Positions 22,880-33,689 of a stretch of 36,436 nucleotides of DNA are shown here, one piece after another (the stretch's first letter is position 1; every line of letters begins with the position of its first letter). The stretch covers positions 1 to 36,436 of the forward strand of contig JAWQRN010000139.1 in assembly GCA_033557685.1 (NCBI GenBank). Direction: 5' to 3'. The stretch comes from Sperchopsis tessellata (taxonomy: Eukaryota > Arthropoda > Insecta > Coleoptera > Hydrophilidae). Position numbers and translations under genes: made by a program. The notes under the pieces are model-generated. The model ran no database searches, was not told the origin of the DNA, and was given only the letters and a program-made list of their open reading frames with translations.

Positions 22880-23470
22880 ATGAGACACTTTCTACAAAGT
22901 CCTCTATGGGATAGATATCCGGTAAGTGAGGTCGTGTATGTAATTGCTGCCGGATGTTATGGATATCCATTGACGTACTATCTTAGCCGTGTGTCTAGGA
23001 TCATTATTCTGTTGAAAAATATACCGTCCCTCAAGTCTCAATTTTGGAATACTGGGATCAAATTGTTTCTAAAAATATTTTAATACCTGTTTTGATCTAT
23101 TATACAATCAATACACGATAAATTACCTACTACAGCGGTCGACATGCATCCCCAAAGTAAAACCTCACCATGTTTGATTATGGGATAGAGATTTTTAGTG
23201 CTGTATTCTTTTTTTTACAAACCTTGGTGCATCCATCAGACCCAAAATGATTAATTTTTGTTTCATCGCTAAAAACAATAGTTTCCCAGAAATGCTGCCT
23301 TCGAGATATACTTTTTGCGAATTCCAAACAATTTTAACGATTTTCCTTTGTGCTACTAGTTAATTGTAATTTGCTCTGTGTAAGTACTTTCTTATAGTTT
23401 GTGGATTAACTTCTTTTGAAAACTCTTTCTTTAGCTATTTTGTTATTGTTTACGGCATGTTTCGGCAACT
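22880..23470 (-). pseudogene. Tc1-type transposase, catalytic half, opposite strand
   Basis: On the minus strand from about 23450: TKENR, LEFAKSISRRQHFWETIVFS, DETKINHFGSDG (about 23265), CTKVCKKKEYST, HGEVLLWGCMSTAVVGN (about 23150). After a frameshift, FQQNNDPRHTAKIVRQWI follows (about 23020-22970). These are the family's catalytic blocks. The first Asp (SDE) is kept; the second block reads QNNDPRH where QDNDPKH is expected. Stops and frameshifts are present. This half faces the + strand N-terminal half at 22606-22870, so the element is rearranged. Confidence 0.78.
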
Positions 23471-25510
23471 ACCTTTCTGTACCTGCATATTGTGTTTCCT
23501 AACTATGAGTAATTCTCGTTAAATAAATGTGATGACAACCCCTGCGGATAGGTCCTTCCAAAACTTAGTAAGAACAATGGGCCGATACTTATTTGGGGTA
23601 ACTCCGACAAAAAGAGACAAACCTTCTGTTTTTTAGTGTGGGTAATTCCAAAACGTGCTTTATCAGGGAGAAGAGGGAAGTTTTGTACCTAAAGATGTTA
23701 AGGGTAATAGTGATCGTAATCGGTCTACAAGCCTAGGGTGGCCGATTGACGAATGGAAATGGCTGTGGGAACTTTAGTCCTATTAGACAGAGATAGTTTT
23801 ACAAAGTATAAACACATAATGCTAGTACCATAAAATTATATAGCCTCTACAACCGGAAGGATAATTTAGAAAATTCAGCGCGTAGCGCCAGATAAATCGA
23901 CAATGTAATCTTCGATCTCACCCTTGATATTTACTACATGAGAATCACACTGCGCAAAACGTGAAGCTACGGCTCACAATCGACCAACGTATAATATATT
24001 GACCTGTAGGTGTATGAAATTTCTAAGTGTGACTTTACATTTTTATTGACATTTTTTAATAAAAATATATTGTGTTGTTATTTTTATTACATAATGTAGT
24101 TAAATTATCAAATTAAAACGTGTTTCAGTAACATTTTTTATTTACTTTCACTTCGTTCAGTTTCTTTTTTCTGAAATTGTTGGAATTTGTTGTATTCGTG
24201 TCATGAAACTAGTACACATGAAAATAAAATCAAAAAGCAATTACGAACACAATACTTTTCCAAAGTACAATAGTATGCCATTTGAGGTGTATTTCTTTTT
24301 AAAATAAAGGGAATTTACTATTGTAAACGAGATCACCTATTCATTTATATCAGTATCAGTAATTATTCATTCATTGAATTTAAAGTAAAACATATATTAT
24401 TGATTATAATTAGTAGACGACTTTTCAAGACTTTCGGAAATCTTGGCGAAGACTCTTATTTTGATATCTCAAGACAGGGAATTTGTCACTCTTGTCGTAA
24501 GTCAAGACACAATTTTGAAAATCTTGATTTTGACAGCCAGCAGTAATACATAGTTGTTGTGGATTTTAAAGAGATACGTTGCTGTAATATTGCAATTAAA
24601 TTTATATTAAACATTTAATGACAAATAAAAATTTCGAAAAAAGTGGAAAATTTTCAAAATAATTTTTCGTATTTTTCTCGAAAAAGTGGATAACTGACTG
24701 AGGTGTAGTTTTTAATTCTCAACACATTACCTATTTACTATTTTATATTAAAATACTTTGCAGAAGTTTAATTTTAAATGGGAATTCTCTATATGCCAAA
24801 ATCAACTTTATATCTGTATTTTTGTGAGATATCAATATGAAATTTTATAATTATCTGGAATCTGAAAGTTGTTTTAATGGGGAATTTTTCCTTTTTACTG
24901 AATAGTTCTACCATTTTCCTCTGAAATCGATAAATATCTGAAAAGTTATACATTTTGTATCCATCCCTAATTACTCCACGTGCCTAATTCATTAGGGATA
25001 AAGTACGTAAACAAAGGTATATTTTAAATTTATGGTATTTTTTTCTTACTTGATTATATTTAAAAAGTTGCCTACTAACTATCTTTATGCTCGTTATAAC
25101 TGATAGTTTACATTGAGAAATATGGTTTGGGCATGCTATGTCATCAATTTGCATATCATATAATACTCATATCTCTTACATTAGCATAACTATATGGGAA
25201 AGTTGAGTCGAGCCCACTCCAGATTTTTGAGCACGAAAGCACGCAACTCACAGTTTCTATATGATTAAATTTCAGTTTATGCAAATATTGGCATTTTAAA
25301 AGCTTTTAATTAAAATTATGGTGATTTTGCTCTCTGACTTTAACATTAGACTTTGATAAATCGAATAAAAATTATTTTTACCATGTATGTGGCAGGAAAT
25401 AGAATTGCATAGTAATAATACGTGTTACGTTACGTTATAAGAAATGTGAAAATGAATTATGTTCTTGAAATTAAATCATAATCTTGCTTTGCACTAAAAT
25501 AATTTCCATT
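23471..25510. other. Intergenic AT-rich stretch
   Basis: No gene was recognised. The part at 23500-23990 is GC-richer and may belong to the Tc1 end or an unknown repeat. The part at 24425-24530 repeats caaga/tcttg words. Confidence 0.5.
24425..24530. repeat. CAAGA/TCTTG-rich patch
   Basis: tcaagact, atcttgg, tctcaagaca, tcttgtcg, tcaagacac and atcttgatt follow each other within about 105 bases, in both orientations. Dense short inverted words of this kind are seen at the sub-terminal ends of hAT-type elements. Some 450 bases to the right, gtatccatccctaa (about 24957) reads, on the other strand, like a hAT end (TTAGGGATGGATAC). No partner end was found. Confidence 0.25.
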
Positions 25511-25514
25511 AAGC

Positions 25515-26200
25515 CAAATGATGATGATTTACTGACATTGTTGCTGATGGTGTGATACTATATGAACGAATGAAGACATGGTTTCGAGAAAACTCACTTC
25601 TTCTTAATAGGGAAAAAACCTGTGCTCTTTTGTTTCAGATGCGCAATGCATCTGGAGGTACACCTGATAGTATTGTTTTGAGTGCAGACGCGGTGGCATT
25701 TTCTACTTGTGGGAAGCTCTTGGGTGTTGTTTATTGACATACTTTTGTCATTTGATGGCCGTATTAACAATCTTTGTTCCAGGCTTAGTAAGAATATTTA
25801 CTCATTAATAGTATTATCTCAGAATATTGGCATATCGATATGGAATATTATTCTGGGGAGCAGCTGTGAGTGCTCCAAGAGTGTTTCTTTTGCAAAAGAG
25901 AGTTGTGCATATCATATTAACCTATCTTGAATCCTGTAGAGGAGTTTTTAAGAAGAATAACTTGCGTACAGTACCAGCGCTGTATATTTATGAGTGTTAT
26001 TCTTTTTTGTATAAAAATAAAACAAAATTCCTGCAGCATGGTTATTCAACAAGGTGGACGCATTTGTACATGTTTCCATTGCATCGACTTTCCTATGCTG
26101 AAAGAGGCTGTGTTTATACATGCATCAGAATGTACAATAAATGACCTGATAAATTAAAATAAGTTGATGTTTATAAAAAGTCTTAGAGCACCTGTACACT
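25515..26200 (+). mobile_element. Non-LTR retrotransposon (CR1/Jockey-like) RT C-terminal relic
   Basis: In broken frames: YERMKTWFRENSLLLNREKT (25561-25620, the helix after the YADD block), GKLLGVV-type block (about 25715), then a +1 shift. This is followed by YGILFWGAAVSAPRVFLLQK (25837) and RVVHIILTYLESCRGVFKKN, NLRTVPALYIYECYSFLYKN and, after a stop, PDKLK (about 26140). This is the usual C-terminal order of insect Jockey/CR1-type RT proteins. The YADD motif itself falls in the poorly preserved start near 25525 and is not readable. The element is dead. Confidence 0.78.
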
Positions 26201-26638
26201 TTCCTATGCGACATTTTTTTATGTATTTTTTGTAGACACTATCAAGCCTTATTTTGGGGTGTTTTGAATATAGATTATTTTTTTCAAAAAATATTCTGTA
26301 AGTTTTGAGAATTCCCTTTTACGTAAAATAGTTGTTTGGCCTCAAAACAAAAAATAGAATTTCAATTACCTATATTACTATAAATATATGTTGCGTGGCT
26401 CAATGGGCCAACATGTTGTGGCTCGTGGTGCCAAAATAATGTGGCTTGTATGTACCGTAGTTCATCTCGAAGGCCATTTTGAACGTCTAAATGCTCAATA
26501 AAGACAAAATTTGATTAGTAAAGTGGACTTGTAATTAGAACTCGTTGGTCTTTTTAGTAGGTTTAACAATACATACATGTAATTTAATATGAGAAGAAAA
26601 TAAATGTTCTTTTGCTACTGTACAATATTTCTACAAAA
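26201..26638. other. Intergenic stretch, nothing recognised
   Basis: AT-rich. A patch at 26393-26450 (gcgtggctcaatgggcc) superficially resembles a tRNA D-arm but has no matching T-arm. Confidence 0.5.
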
Positions 26639-27104
26639 TATCTTTTATAAATACCTTCTTCCTCTGGCTAGTTCCGATGCTGCCTTCGATGGAATATAAA
26701 TTATCATCACGTTTATTCAAATTATACAGTATTTTTTTTTATTTCGTCAGCTTCCCTTAAAGTCGAGGATTTTAAGTATATTTCACGCGAAAGTATTTTT
26801 GCCAGTTCGTGTTCCTTCACACGGGTTGAGATACGACGATTTGTCTGCCCGATGTAGGTCCTTTCACAATCGGAGCAAGGTTCTTCGTACACTCATTGAT
26901 CTTCTGGAGGGATTGTGTCCTTCGGGGTTCAAAGAAGGTTTCCAGTATTCGATTTGCGCAGAATGTTGTTTTACGTTAAATTGAAATATGATATTCGAAG
27001 CTCTGTCAGTAGTTCCTTTGATGTAGGGTAAGATAACTGATGCGGAGGGTTTTTCTTTTTCTCTCTCAATACGGCGATCTTTATTGATGGCTTATTGTAT
27101 GGAC
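26639..27104 (-). mobile_element. Penelope-like element 2, 3' part with GIY-YIG domain
   Basis: On the minus strand, SVILPYIKGTTDRASNIIFQ (about 27040-26985) and FNVKQHSAQIEYWKPSLNPE are the thumb/linker of Penelope-like reverse transcriptases. After a frameshift, VYEEPCSDCERTYIGQTNRR and ISTRVKEHE (about 26895-26810) give the GIY-YIG endonuclease domain, with GVYE and YIG at the normal spacing and the conserved Arg following. A stop follows at about 26727. The 3' tail then runs through attccatcgaaggcagcatc to about 26639. That tail recurs at 29785-29855. The 5' part of the ORF is missing, so this is a truncated copy. Confidence 0.8.
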
Positions 27105-28110
27105 GTATGAATGTTGTTTCCGGGTGGAATCCGAGTAGAGGCTCTGATGACTGCCGACGTTTCACCCACTGTTGTAAGGGACATTTTCAAGGCAAGCAAT
27201 GAATGAATTCACTACAATTATCCAAACTCGGCCGGATCATGCTTATTTAGGCAAATACTGAAGTGGGGGATGTTTCATGTAGATGTTCAGCCACGGCTGA
27301 TTGAATAATATGACCCAGATGAGTACAGCGTTTGTGCTTCTTTATACAAGTAGCAATCGTACTCTTAGTTTCTCCTAAATATACCTTACTACAGGTACAA
27401 GGGATCTGATAAACCCCTTTGCATTGCAACGCGATGACATCTTTTGAAGGGGGAACTTTCGAAATCATTTGTATTGGAGAGAATACTGTTTTGATGTCAA
27501 ATTTTCTTAGAATGCGGCAATTTTGTCCGTGTATAGACGTTTCTTTCTAGCCGTTGAGCAAACATAGTTTCTTCAGGATTTCCATTTCTTTGTTGCGGTG
27601 TACTGTGTCGGACAAGGTTTTAGTATGGAATACTAAAGTATTCAGTGCCGATTGTAATTGAGCTGGGTGGGGGGTACGATTTTTCATTTAGGTATCATTA
27701 CGCGTGTGTTGATTTTTGTATAGTGTGTGTGCCAGGGTTCTGTACTGTTTCTTCGATAAGAGCACTTCAAGGAATGTTAGTCGATTGTTTTCTTCGATTT
27801 CCATGGTAAATTTGATCTTACTGTGTTGCGAGTTGAGGAGTCAAAGAAAGCGGTGTAGTTCTTCAATCCCATAGGGCCGTACTAGTAGTATTTGTAGAGT
27901 TGTTTCTTCGAGGAGTTCATGTATATATTCGTCAGAACTGGTGATAGTGTGAAGCTTATAGGAGCGCCTTCAATTTGTTTGTAACTCTGTTCATCGTATA
28001 TGAATGATGTATTGTTTACGTGGTATTGTGTCAGGCTAACTATGTGACATGGTGTGTTCATTTTGTGTAGTAACTCGATGGTTTTAATTCATTGTTATAC
28101 CCGCGGCAGA
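27105..28110 (-). mobile_element. Penelope-like element 1, RT to GIY-YIG plus terminal segment
   Basis: On the minus strand, from about 28105: TIELLHKMNTPC, SFIYDEQSYKQ and IEGAPISFTLSPVLTNIYM (about 27985-27925), the hallmark RT block of Penelope-like elements. Next come MEIEENNRLTFLEVLLSKKQ (about 27805) and YRTLAHTLYKNQHTR, then TQLQSALNTLVFHTKTLSDT and NKEMEILKKLCLLNG. The GIY-YIG domain GVYQIPCTCSKVYLGE (about 27425-27375) ends with the stop near 27247. Several frameshifts and stops break the frame. The last 74 bases (27105-27178) are the terminal segment also found at 36363-36436. The 5' part is missing beyond 28110, at the junction with the BEL/Pao relic. Host enzyme function is not expected. 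Confidence 0.83.
27140..27200 (-). ncRNA. Hammerhead-ribozyme-like segment at the Penelope terminus
   Basis: Penelope-like elements are known to carry hammerhead motifs in their terminal repeats. On the minus strand this segment has a CTTGAAAA stretch in the place of the CTGANGA core (plus 27183-27192), a stem CCC...GGG around a 10-base loop, then GAAAC (plus 27159-27163) and GTC a few bases on. The first core block is clearly mutated, so self-cleavage is unlikely. The second copy at the window edge has GGACGAAAC, a better fit for stem II plus core. This is an inference. Confidence 0.4.
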
Positions 28111-28179
28111 TGGGCTTTTATCCCTAAGATGCCATTATAATAAAACCACCATATTTGTGAAAAGGTCAATGTGTTTTCT

Positions 28180-29600
28180 GTTTTAAGGCTTGGATAACCT
28201 CTAGAAGATATTGGGAATTCCTATGGAATAGCTTAAAGACTCTTGTAAATCAGGAGATTCTAACTTGAACGGATGCGCAGCAGTGCACCTTCCAGTTAAA
28301 TATTTTATATGTGTTTTATGAAAATGGTCTTCTGCTTGCACATCATTTGGATGTATATGAGCAGATGAACTAGGCTCCTCGTTTTCCCAAGACTTACGCA
28401 TGGTATCATCGACGGATAGAGATGAATTCACCATGATTACATATCCTAATGTAATGGGAATAGCTGCCAGTTCGCCATGTTATAAAGGTAACAACCGAAA
28501 AGGAAATCTATGGGTGATTATTTGTAGACTGTGGTATCTGCTAGAGGTAGCGAGCTGAACATGCGTTGTCTGCCTTAAGAGAGGCGCCAAAGGGAGATGT
28601 GAAGATATTTTTAGAAGACCGACAGTTTTCGTTTCCATAGGAGAGAGAGGGCTATGATTTGATGAAATAACACAAACGACCTTGTAGCTGCTTTCTAAGA
28701 TGGAAGTTTGTCCAAGACCGGAGAAGATAACTGGAACGGGAATACGCTTTGCATGATTATAGACATACTGGAGCCAGAATCAATGATTCCTCTGACTGGG
28801 TGTAAATGAACTTGAGAGTCAACAATGTTTACTATCACGGTACATAAAAGGACAGAGTGGGTGGCGGATGCTGTATTTGAAATTATATTTGAATGTAGTT
28901 GAATGAGATGTTTGTTCAGAGTTTATAAATGTTGAAATTTGCTCAATGTGAAGAACGTTTCCTATCACATTTACGGCAGCAGAATTTGGAGGAGAATTCC
29001 TTGATAGAATGACCAGGGCAAAGACAATTAATGTAAAGTTTCAGATATTTTATTAGCTCATGACGTTTATAAGGATTCTTGGCCGTGAATGTTTCACATA
29101 TACAGATTCTATGAGACCTTCACATATGTACCCTTTATGGTCTGATGTAAATAATATAATTTATCTATATCTGAAAGAGATGCCTTGTGAATTAAATAGA
29201 CGAAAAGTCCTTTATATGTAGTCCATACTGATACATCATCAGAGAAAAATTTTATTGACGTGTTTTGCCCTGGCTGAGCAGAATGTGTGGGCTCAGTAAG
29301 CGAACTTCTGTGATGAACTACTAATTTTCAGGTGCGTCAATACATCACTACTTTCTAGTGAATGATATATAGTATGTAGATTATCTAATATAGTATCTAA
29401 AGTTTTATATGAATCTATAATTAAGTCACATTTTACTTGAAATAAAACTTTATCACAAATATAGTCTAATGATGAATTGATAGTTCTAGATATATTACGT
29501 GACAAGCGTGTAAACTTTCTAGTTTGAAGATCCAAATCGGATTCTGAGTGTAGCGTTTCTTTATTCGTAAGAGATATAATGATATATGTATAGTACACGA
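28180..29600 (-). mobile_element. BEL/Pao LTR retrotransposon relic (gag, zinc knuckle, protease, start of RT)
   Basis: The minus strand gives, in order, the layout of a BEL/Pao polyprotein. First comes an N-terminal gag helix region of 101 codons (29598-29293). Next is VWTTYKGLFVYLIHKASLSD (about 29230), the conserved gag block, then IDKLYYLHQTIKG. A Cys/His nucleocapsid follows, INCLCPGHSIKEF..FCCRKC (about 29030-28960), with a cysteine replaced by tyrosine before INC and one by phenylalanine after KE. RGIIDSGSSMSIIM (about 28795-28755) is the retroviral-type aspartic protease motif DSG. Last is AEDHFHKTHIKYLTGRC (about 28345), the block just before RT domains. Many stops and frameshifts intervene. 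No LTR was recognised and RT proper is missing, cut at the junction with the Penelope relic. Host: the animal genome itself. Confidence 0.75.
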
Positions 29601-29784
29601 ACTAGGCTAAAAAATTCCTTATTTTTGAAATAAATAGAAACTATTAAAATTAATTTAAATATTAGTACAATGTACAGTATCTAGCAAATCTCGATAGGAC
29701 CAAAAATGTAGCGGCCCAAACAGGGCGCTTATGATTTAACTGAAAAGATAAAAAATGTGATTTAGCGATAATCCAATATTTTTA

Positions 29785-29855
29785 TAAAGGACTATCTTTT
29801 ATAAATACCTCGTTCAGCTCCTGCATGGTTCCGATGCTGGCTTTGATGGAATATA
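29785..29855 (-). repeat. Penelope-like 3' tail, second copy
   Basis: atcttttataaatacct and gttccgatgctg..tt.gatggaatat occur here and at 26639-26697 in the same order and spacing. On the minus strand this is the tail that follows the GIY-YIG ORF of Penelope element 2. A separate short remnant of the same family therefore sits beyond the BEL/Pao relic. No coding part is attached. Confidence 0.65.
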
Positions 29856-30395
29856 TGGAAATATGAAAAGAGTAGTGAATAAAGGATTAGTATGTCCTTC
29901 GTTTTATTGTATCTGTAGAAGGTGATACTAATATTGTGTATAACACTACTAAAGCCCCAGTGAACTATATATCGTGTAGTAAAACTTTCACTTGCATACG
30001 TGAGGACACATTTATTGACATAGAGTATTTTAAGCGACTTTGATTTGTGCAAACCTTATATGAAGGTCTTGTGCTGAGTCGGGGAATATAAATCTTTTTC
30101 GTATAACAATGGGAATAGTCATAGTAGAAAACATGATTGAGCTAATTTTCCACTATGATTTGGTTCTATCTAAATAGAAGGTAGACTAAATGCTTAAGAT
30201 AGATTAAGTGACGTCAACTAGGTGCCATTTTAGATGCTTACAGAAAAAAAAGTTCGGTTTTACAATGACAATCTCCACTCGTTAGTGGGGATGAAATTAA
30301 TTACGCAATGTCTACTTAATACTGGAAGTATCACTTAATGGGTACTTACCACCACTGAAGACACTTTTAGCAATATGCTGTCACAATGTTTTCCT
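29856..30395. other. Intergenic stretch, nothing recognised
   Basis: An 86-codon minus-strand frame covers part of it, but its end lies in the repeat tail at 29785-29855 and its protein resembles nothing known. Confidence 0.5.
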
Positions 30396-30399
30396 ATTC

Positions 30400-31095
30400 T
30401 GGCAAACTTCATATCAACCCTTTTATTTTTTCTACTTCCCACTTGTCTACTACCAACACCATGTAACCAATTTTCCTAGGACTAACCCTGTGCTCACTCA
30501 TTCGTTCTAAGTACCTAAAATATACCTCCATGCTATACTCACTGCAGATTCATTCAACAACTATGCTTTTTTCATTCTATGAATCCTACTCTTGTTACAT
30601 ACACTTTTACGATAGTCCTCTAGTTTTCGTTTGTGGTTCCTCTTATAGCTACTCATGTATTATTACCATACATTAGTGTAAAATCATGCTATTATTAAGT
30701 AGCCATTTTAGCCCTCTTCGTAAGTCTTTTATTATTTGTAATCATCCACATACCACCAGATACTATCCCGCACACGTTCAGTTTTTCCTCATCTTCAACT
30801 CAAATTCTTCCATCTCTTGAAAAGGTGTTTCCTGTATGCAAAAACTTGTCCACTCATTTAAATATTCTACCATTTACATTGTGTATTCAGTTGTCATTGT
30901 CTCACTCCAAACACCGAAACTTTTTTTTGTCACAGTTATTTTAACAACTATTCTTTCTGCTGTGTGTGATAATCCATCTAACGTCACTTTTAATTCATCA
31001 GCAGTTTCACTTAATATCACTACATTATCAGCATACATTAAAACATTAAAAATTTTTTTATCACAGACTCCTACTCCCTTCCTTTCCATGCAAGC
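30400..31095 (-). mobile_element. Non-LTR retrotransposon RT C-terminal relic
   Basis: An open minus-strand frame (31089-30874) carries VLMYADNVVILSETADELK, the YADD block with its last Asp changed to Asn, followed by the LDGLSHTAERIVVKITVTKK helix and strand. In later shifted frames come DGRI..VEDEEKLNVCGIVSG (about 30800-30740), NKRLTKRAKMA (about 30725), HKRKLEDYRKSVCNKSRIHR (about 30625) and the end of the protein. The order is the usual palm, thumb and C-terminal part of insect RTE/R1-like LINE proteins. Fingers and motifs A-B are absent to the right, so the element is 5'-truncated and inactive. Confidence 0.78.
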
Positions 31096-31189
31096 CTCAC
31101 GGATAGATTTATCAATAGGAAATATTACCTATGCCAAATTAAAATATACATCAGATAATGTTTTTTGTTGGAAAATATTCTGGTTATAA

Positions 31190-32075
31190 GTGTGTATGAA
31201 TTTTGAAATACGGCAAATTTTACACTAATTAAACTGGATATATATTTAAAAGTTAGATTGCTGAAGGGTTGATTCACCGAAGTTTTAGATTTTAGATCAT
31301 TTTCAATTTTGTACTTTAATTTCACCTACAACAATATAGATTTTAAGAGAATCCATGTACTTTAAAACTTTATTCATATATGTGTCACATAACAGATCAA
31401 CGTGACTATCTACCTCAAGTGCGCATATACTTATACCATTTATAACATCTTTGTCAAATGCGCCCCTAACTTAATAACAATCAGGACACGAAAAATAATT
31501 CATGTGTAAGCTTTCTGTTGGACACTTCTATGAATGTGACACATTTACAGTTGCTGGTTATTGATCCCAAGTATTTGATTATCGCATCTATATTATAGTC
31601 AATTGACTCTCATTTTCAAATCATGGATCGAAAACGCAGAAAGATTCAAGCAAATGTCGAGAATAGCGCTGGTGTTAGAAGGTATATGTAAGTTTTTAAA
31701 ACTTACAACAGGTGGCAGTTTATACATCAAAACTTAACTGGGAATAAAATATGTTGTTTTATTATTTCCAGAAAAAGTGTTCATTTGTATAAGGGTGAGA
31801 ATAGTTTTATATAAGTTTAATTGTGTTGTTTTCAAAGAGCACTAGAGTGTTATCTTTATTGCTATGAGTACAAATAAATTTGTGATTTGAATGATATGAA
31901 ACTGGAACACTGGCTTAAATAACAAATACTCTGGGAAACAATATAATAGTTTAATTTTAGGATTATGTATATAATATTTAGATATTGTTTAATCCTCAAT
32001 GGTGGAAAGTACTCCAATAATATGATATATAACCTAAGGAGTGTCATGTTGACAGCCCTTATGTCTACCAGATTT
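31190..32075. other. Intergenic AT-rich stretch
   Basis: No gene is clear. One short possible coding exon (31623-31687) is listed separately. Confidence 0.5.
31623..31687 (+). CDS. Possible first coding exon, unknown product (weak)
   Basis: ATG at 31623 opens MDRKRRKIQANVENSAGVRRY, directly followed by a consensus splice donor (GTAAGT at 31688). A short basic start followed by an ideal donor could be the first exon of an unknown gene or transposase, but no acceptor or following exon can be assigned inside the window. Chance is a real possibility. Confidence 0.18.
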
Positions 32076-32084
32076 CCCTTACCT

Positions 32085-33535
32085 TAAAGTTCAAATAAAT
32101 TTCGGCACATACATACAGCAGGAGCCCTACAAGAACTAAGATAAGAGGCAAAAAGGTGCAACAGTGATATACTGCCAGTACAAGAAATTAGATGGCCGAA
32201 AAATAGTGGATACGGCAGATGCATTTTTTTATACAGCGGGCACCCTATTAAAGACGAATATGGTACAGGCTTCCTAATTAAGAAATAACACCAACAACAA
32301 GAAAAAGACTTCCTAACAATTGACGATAGAGTCTCCATTCTGCGAATGAAGGGAAAATTCCATAACATAACATTCATTAACAAATACGCACCCCACGAAG
32401 AATATAGCGACGAAGAAAAAGAAAGGAACAAAGGAAATTATGGCAGGAGATTTTAACGCGAAAATGGGAAGGGAACATGAGTTCGTCCCAACTATTGAGA
32501 AACACAGCTTACACTTAGAGGCAAATGATAATGGAACTAGAATAGTAAACCTGACAAGCGCGACAAATATGGTAGTAAGTAGTACGATGCTCCCACACAA
32601 AAACATCCACAAACAGACTTGGATGTTACCTGGAGGAAGCGTAAGCAACCAGAAAGATCTCACCTTGATATCCGCTAGACATGCATCCTCAATATAAAAA
32701 CGTGAGGAGCTACAGAGGGGCAGATATAGGGTCGGACAACTACTTGGTGAAGGCCAAATTTAGATGGAAAAGGTCGAGCTACACTAAAGAACATTCAAAG
32801 CCAACCAGAAAGTTCAACCTAGATCTGTTGAAAAGAAACGAAGTAGAAAACGAATACAGTACCTTGGTCGAAAACCTAGAAGACAGAAGTAGAGCAGAAA
32901 AAGAAGAGAGGATTTCTTGAGAGCGAGAAAGAACGCCGAAAGAATGTGCAGAGAGAAGAAGAGAGTACATCCGAGAGATAAGGTAGATGAAATAGCAGAG
33001 GACATCCATCAAAACGGGGCTAGAACCTTCTTTACAAAAGTGAATAAACTGAGGAAGCCACATGAACCCAAATCAATGGCAATACGATCAGTAGAGGGAC
33101 AGTTGTGCATGGACCAAACAAAAGTATTGCGAGTATGAGCAAAATATTTTGAAAGGCTGTTAAATCATCAAAGTGGATAGAGAGATGAGGAATTAAAACC
33201 AATCCACATGATAGCATCAAACGAGGCAAAAATCACGACAGATGAAATATAATAGGCGATAAATAGACTTAAATACAATAAGGCGTCAGGTGCAGGCAAC
33301 ATACAAAACGAGCTGTATAAAGCTGGATCTGCAAAACTAAAGGAAGAAATGACATAACTAATCTCACAAATAAGGGACGCAGAGATAATGCCGGAAGAAT
33401 GGAAGACTGTGGTGATAATACCGATACATAAAAAGGGATACAAGATAAAGTTTGAAAATTAAAAAGGAATATCGCTACTGAATACCGCGTATAAAATTAT
33501 ATCCAACGTTCTGTTAAATGCCTTGCCTAACTCCT
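32085..33535 (+). mobile_element. Non-LTR retrotransposon (RTE-like), endonuclease to start of RT
   Basis: Frameshifted pieces of the AP-type endonuclease run from about 32115 (AGALQELR) through YSGHPIKDEYGTGFLIKK (32232). They continue as RVSILRMKGKFHNITFINKY (32330) and AGDFNAKMGRE (32443), then NGTRIVNLTSATNMVVSST and PHKNIHKQTW (32530-32625). GSDNYLVKAKFR (32733) ends the domain with its conserved SDH-type block, in which His reads Asn. A basic linker follows (32780-33130). RT begins with INRLKYNKASGAGNIQNELY (about 33258) and PEEWKTVVIIPIHKKG (about 33391), ending NTAYKIISNVL near 33515. RT motifs A-C are missing. Stops and frameshifts show it is dead, but it is among the best preserved pieces here. 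Confidence 0.85.
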
Positions 33536-33689
33536 CTCAGAATTTGTGTGTAATCACTTTCAATTTTTATCGAGGCTATTTGCTGCTAATATAAAGTAGC
33601 AATTGGCGATTCAAAGTCCCCTAGGGGCGCTAGCATTGAATTTATTGATAGTCGTCAGATGGTGGATAGATTGCATTGTTTACATTGCG

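Noticed and set aside
22748..23083. 111-codon + strand frame as a single gene
   Set aside because: Its first third is Tc1 linker sequence, but the rest is antisense to the Tc1 catalytic half, so it is a mosaic and not a gene.
26393..26450. tRNA-like or SINE head (gcgtggctcaatgggcc)
   Set aside because: No B box follows at a workable distance and no second copy was seen.
32084..33443. Several minus-strand frames of 90-116 codons
   Set aside because: All are antisense to the + strand LINE endonuclease/RT relic.
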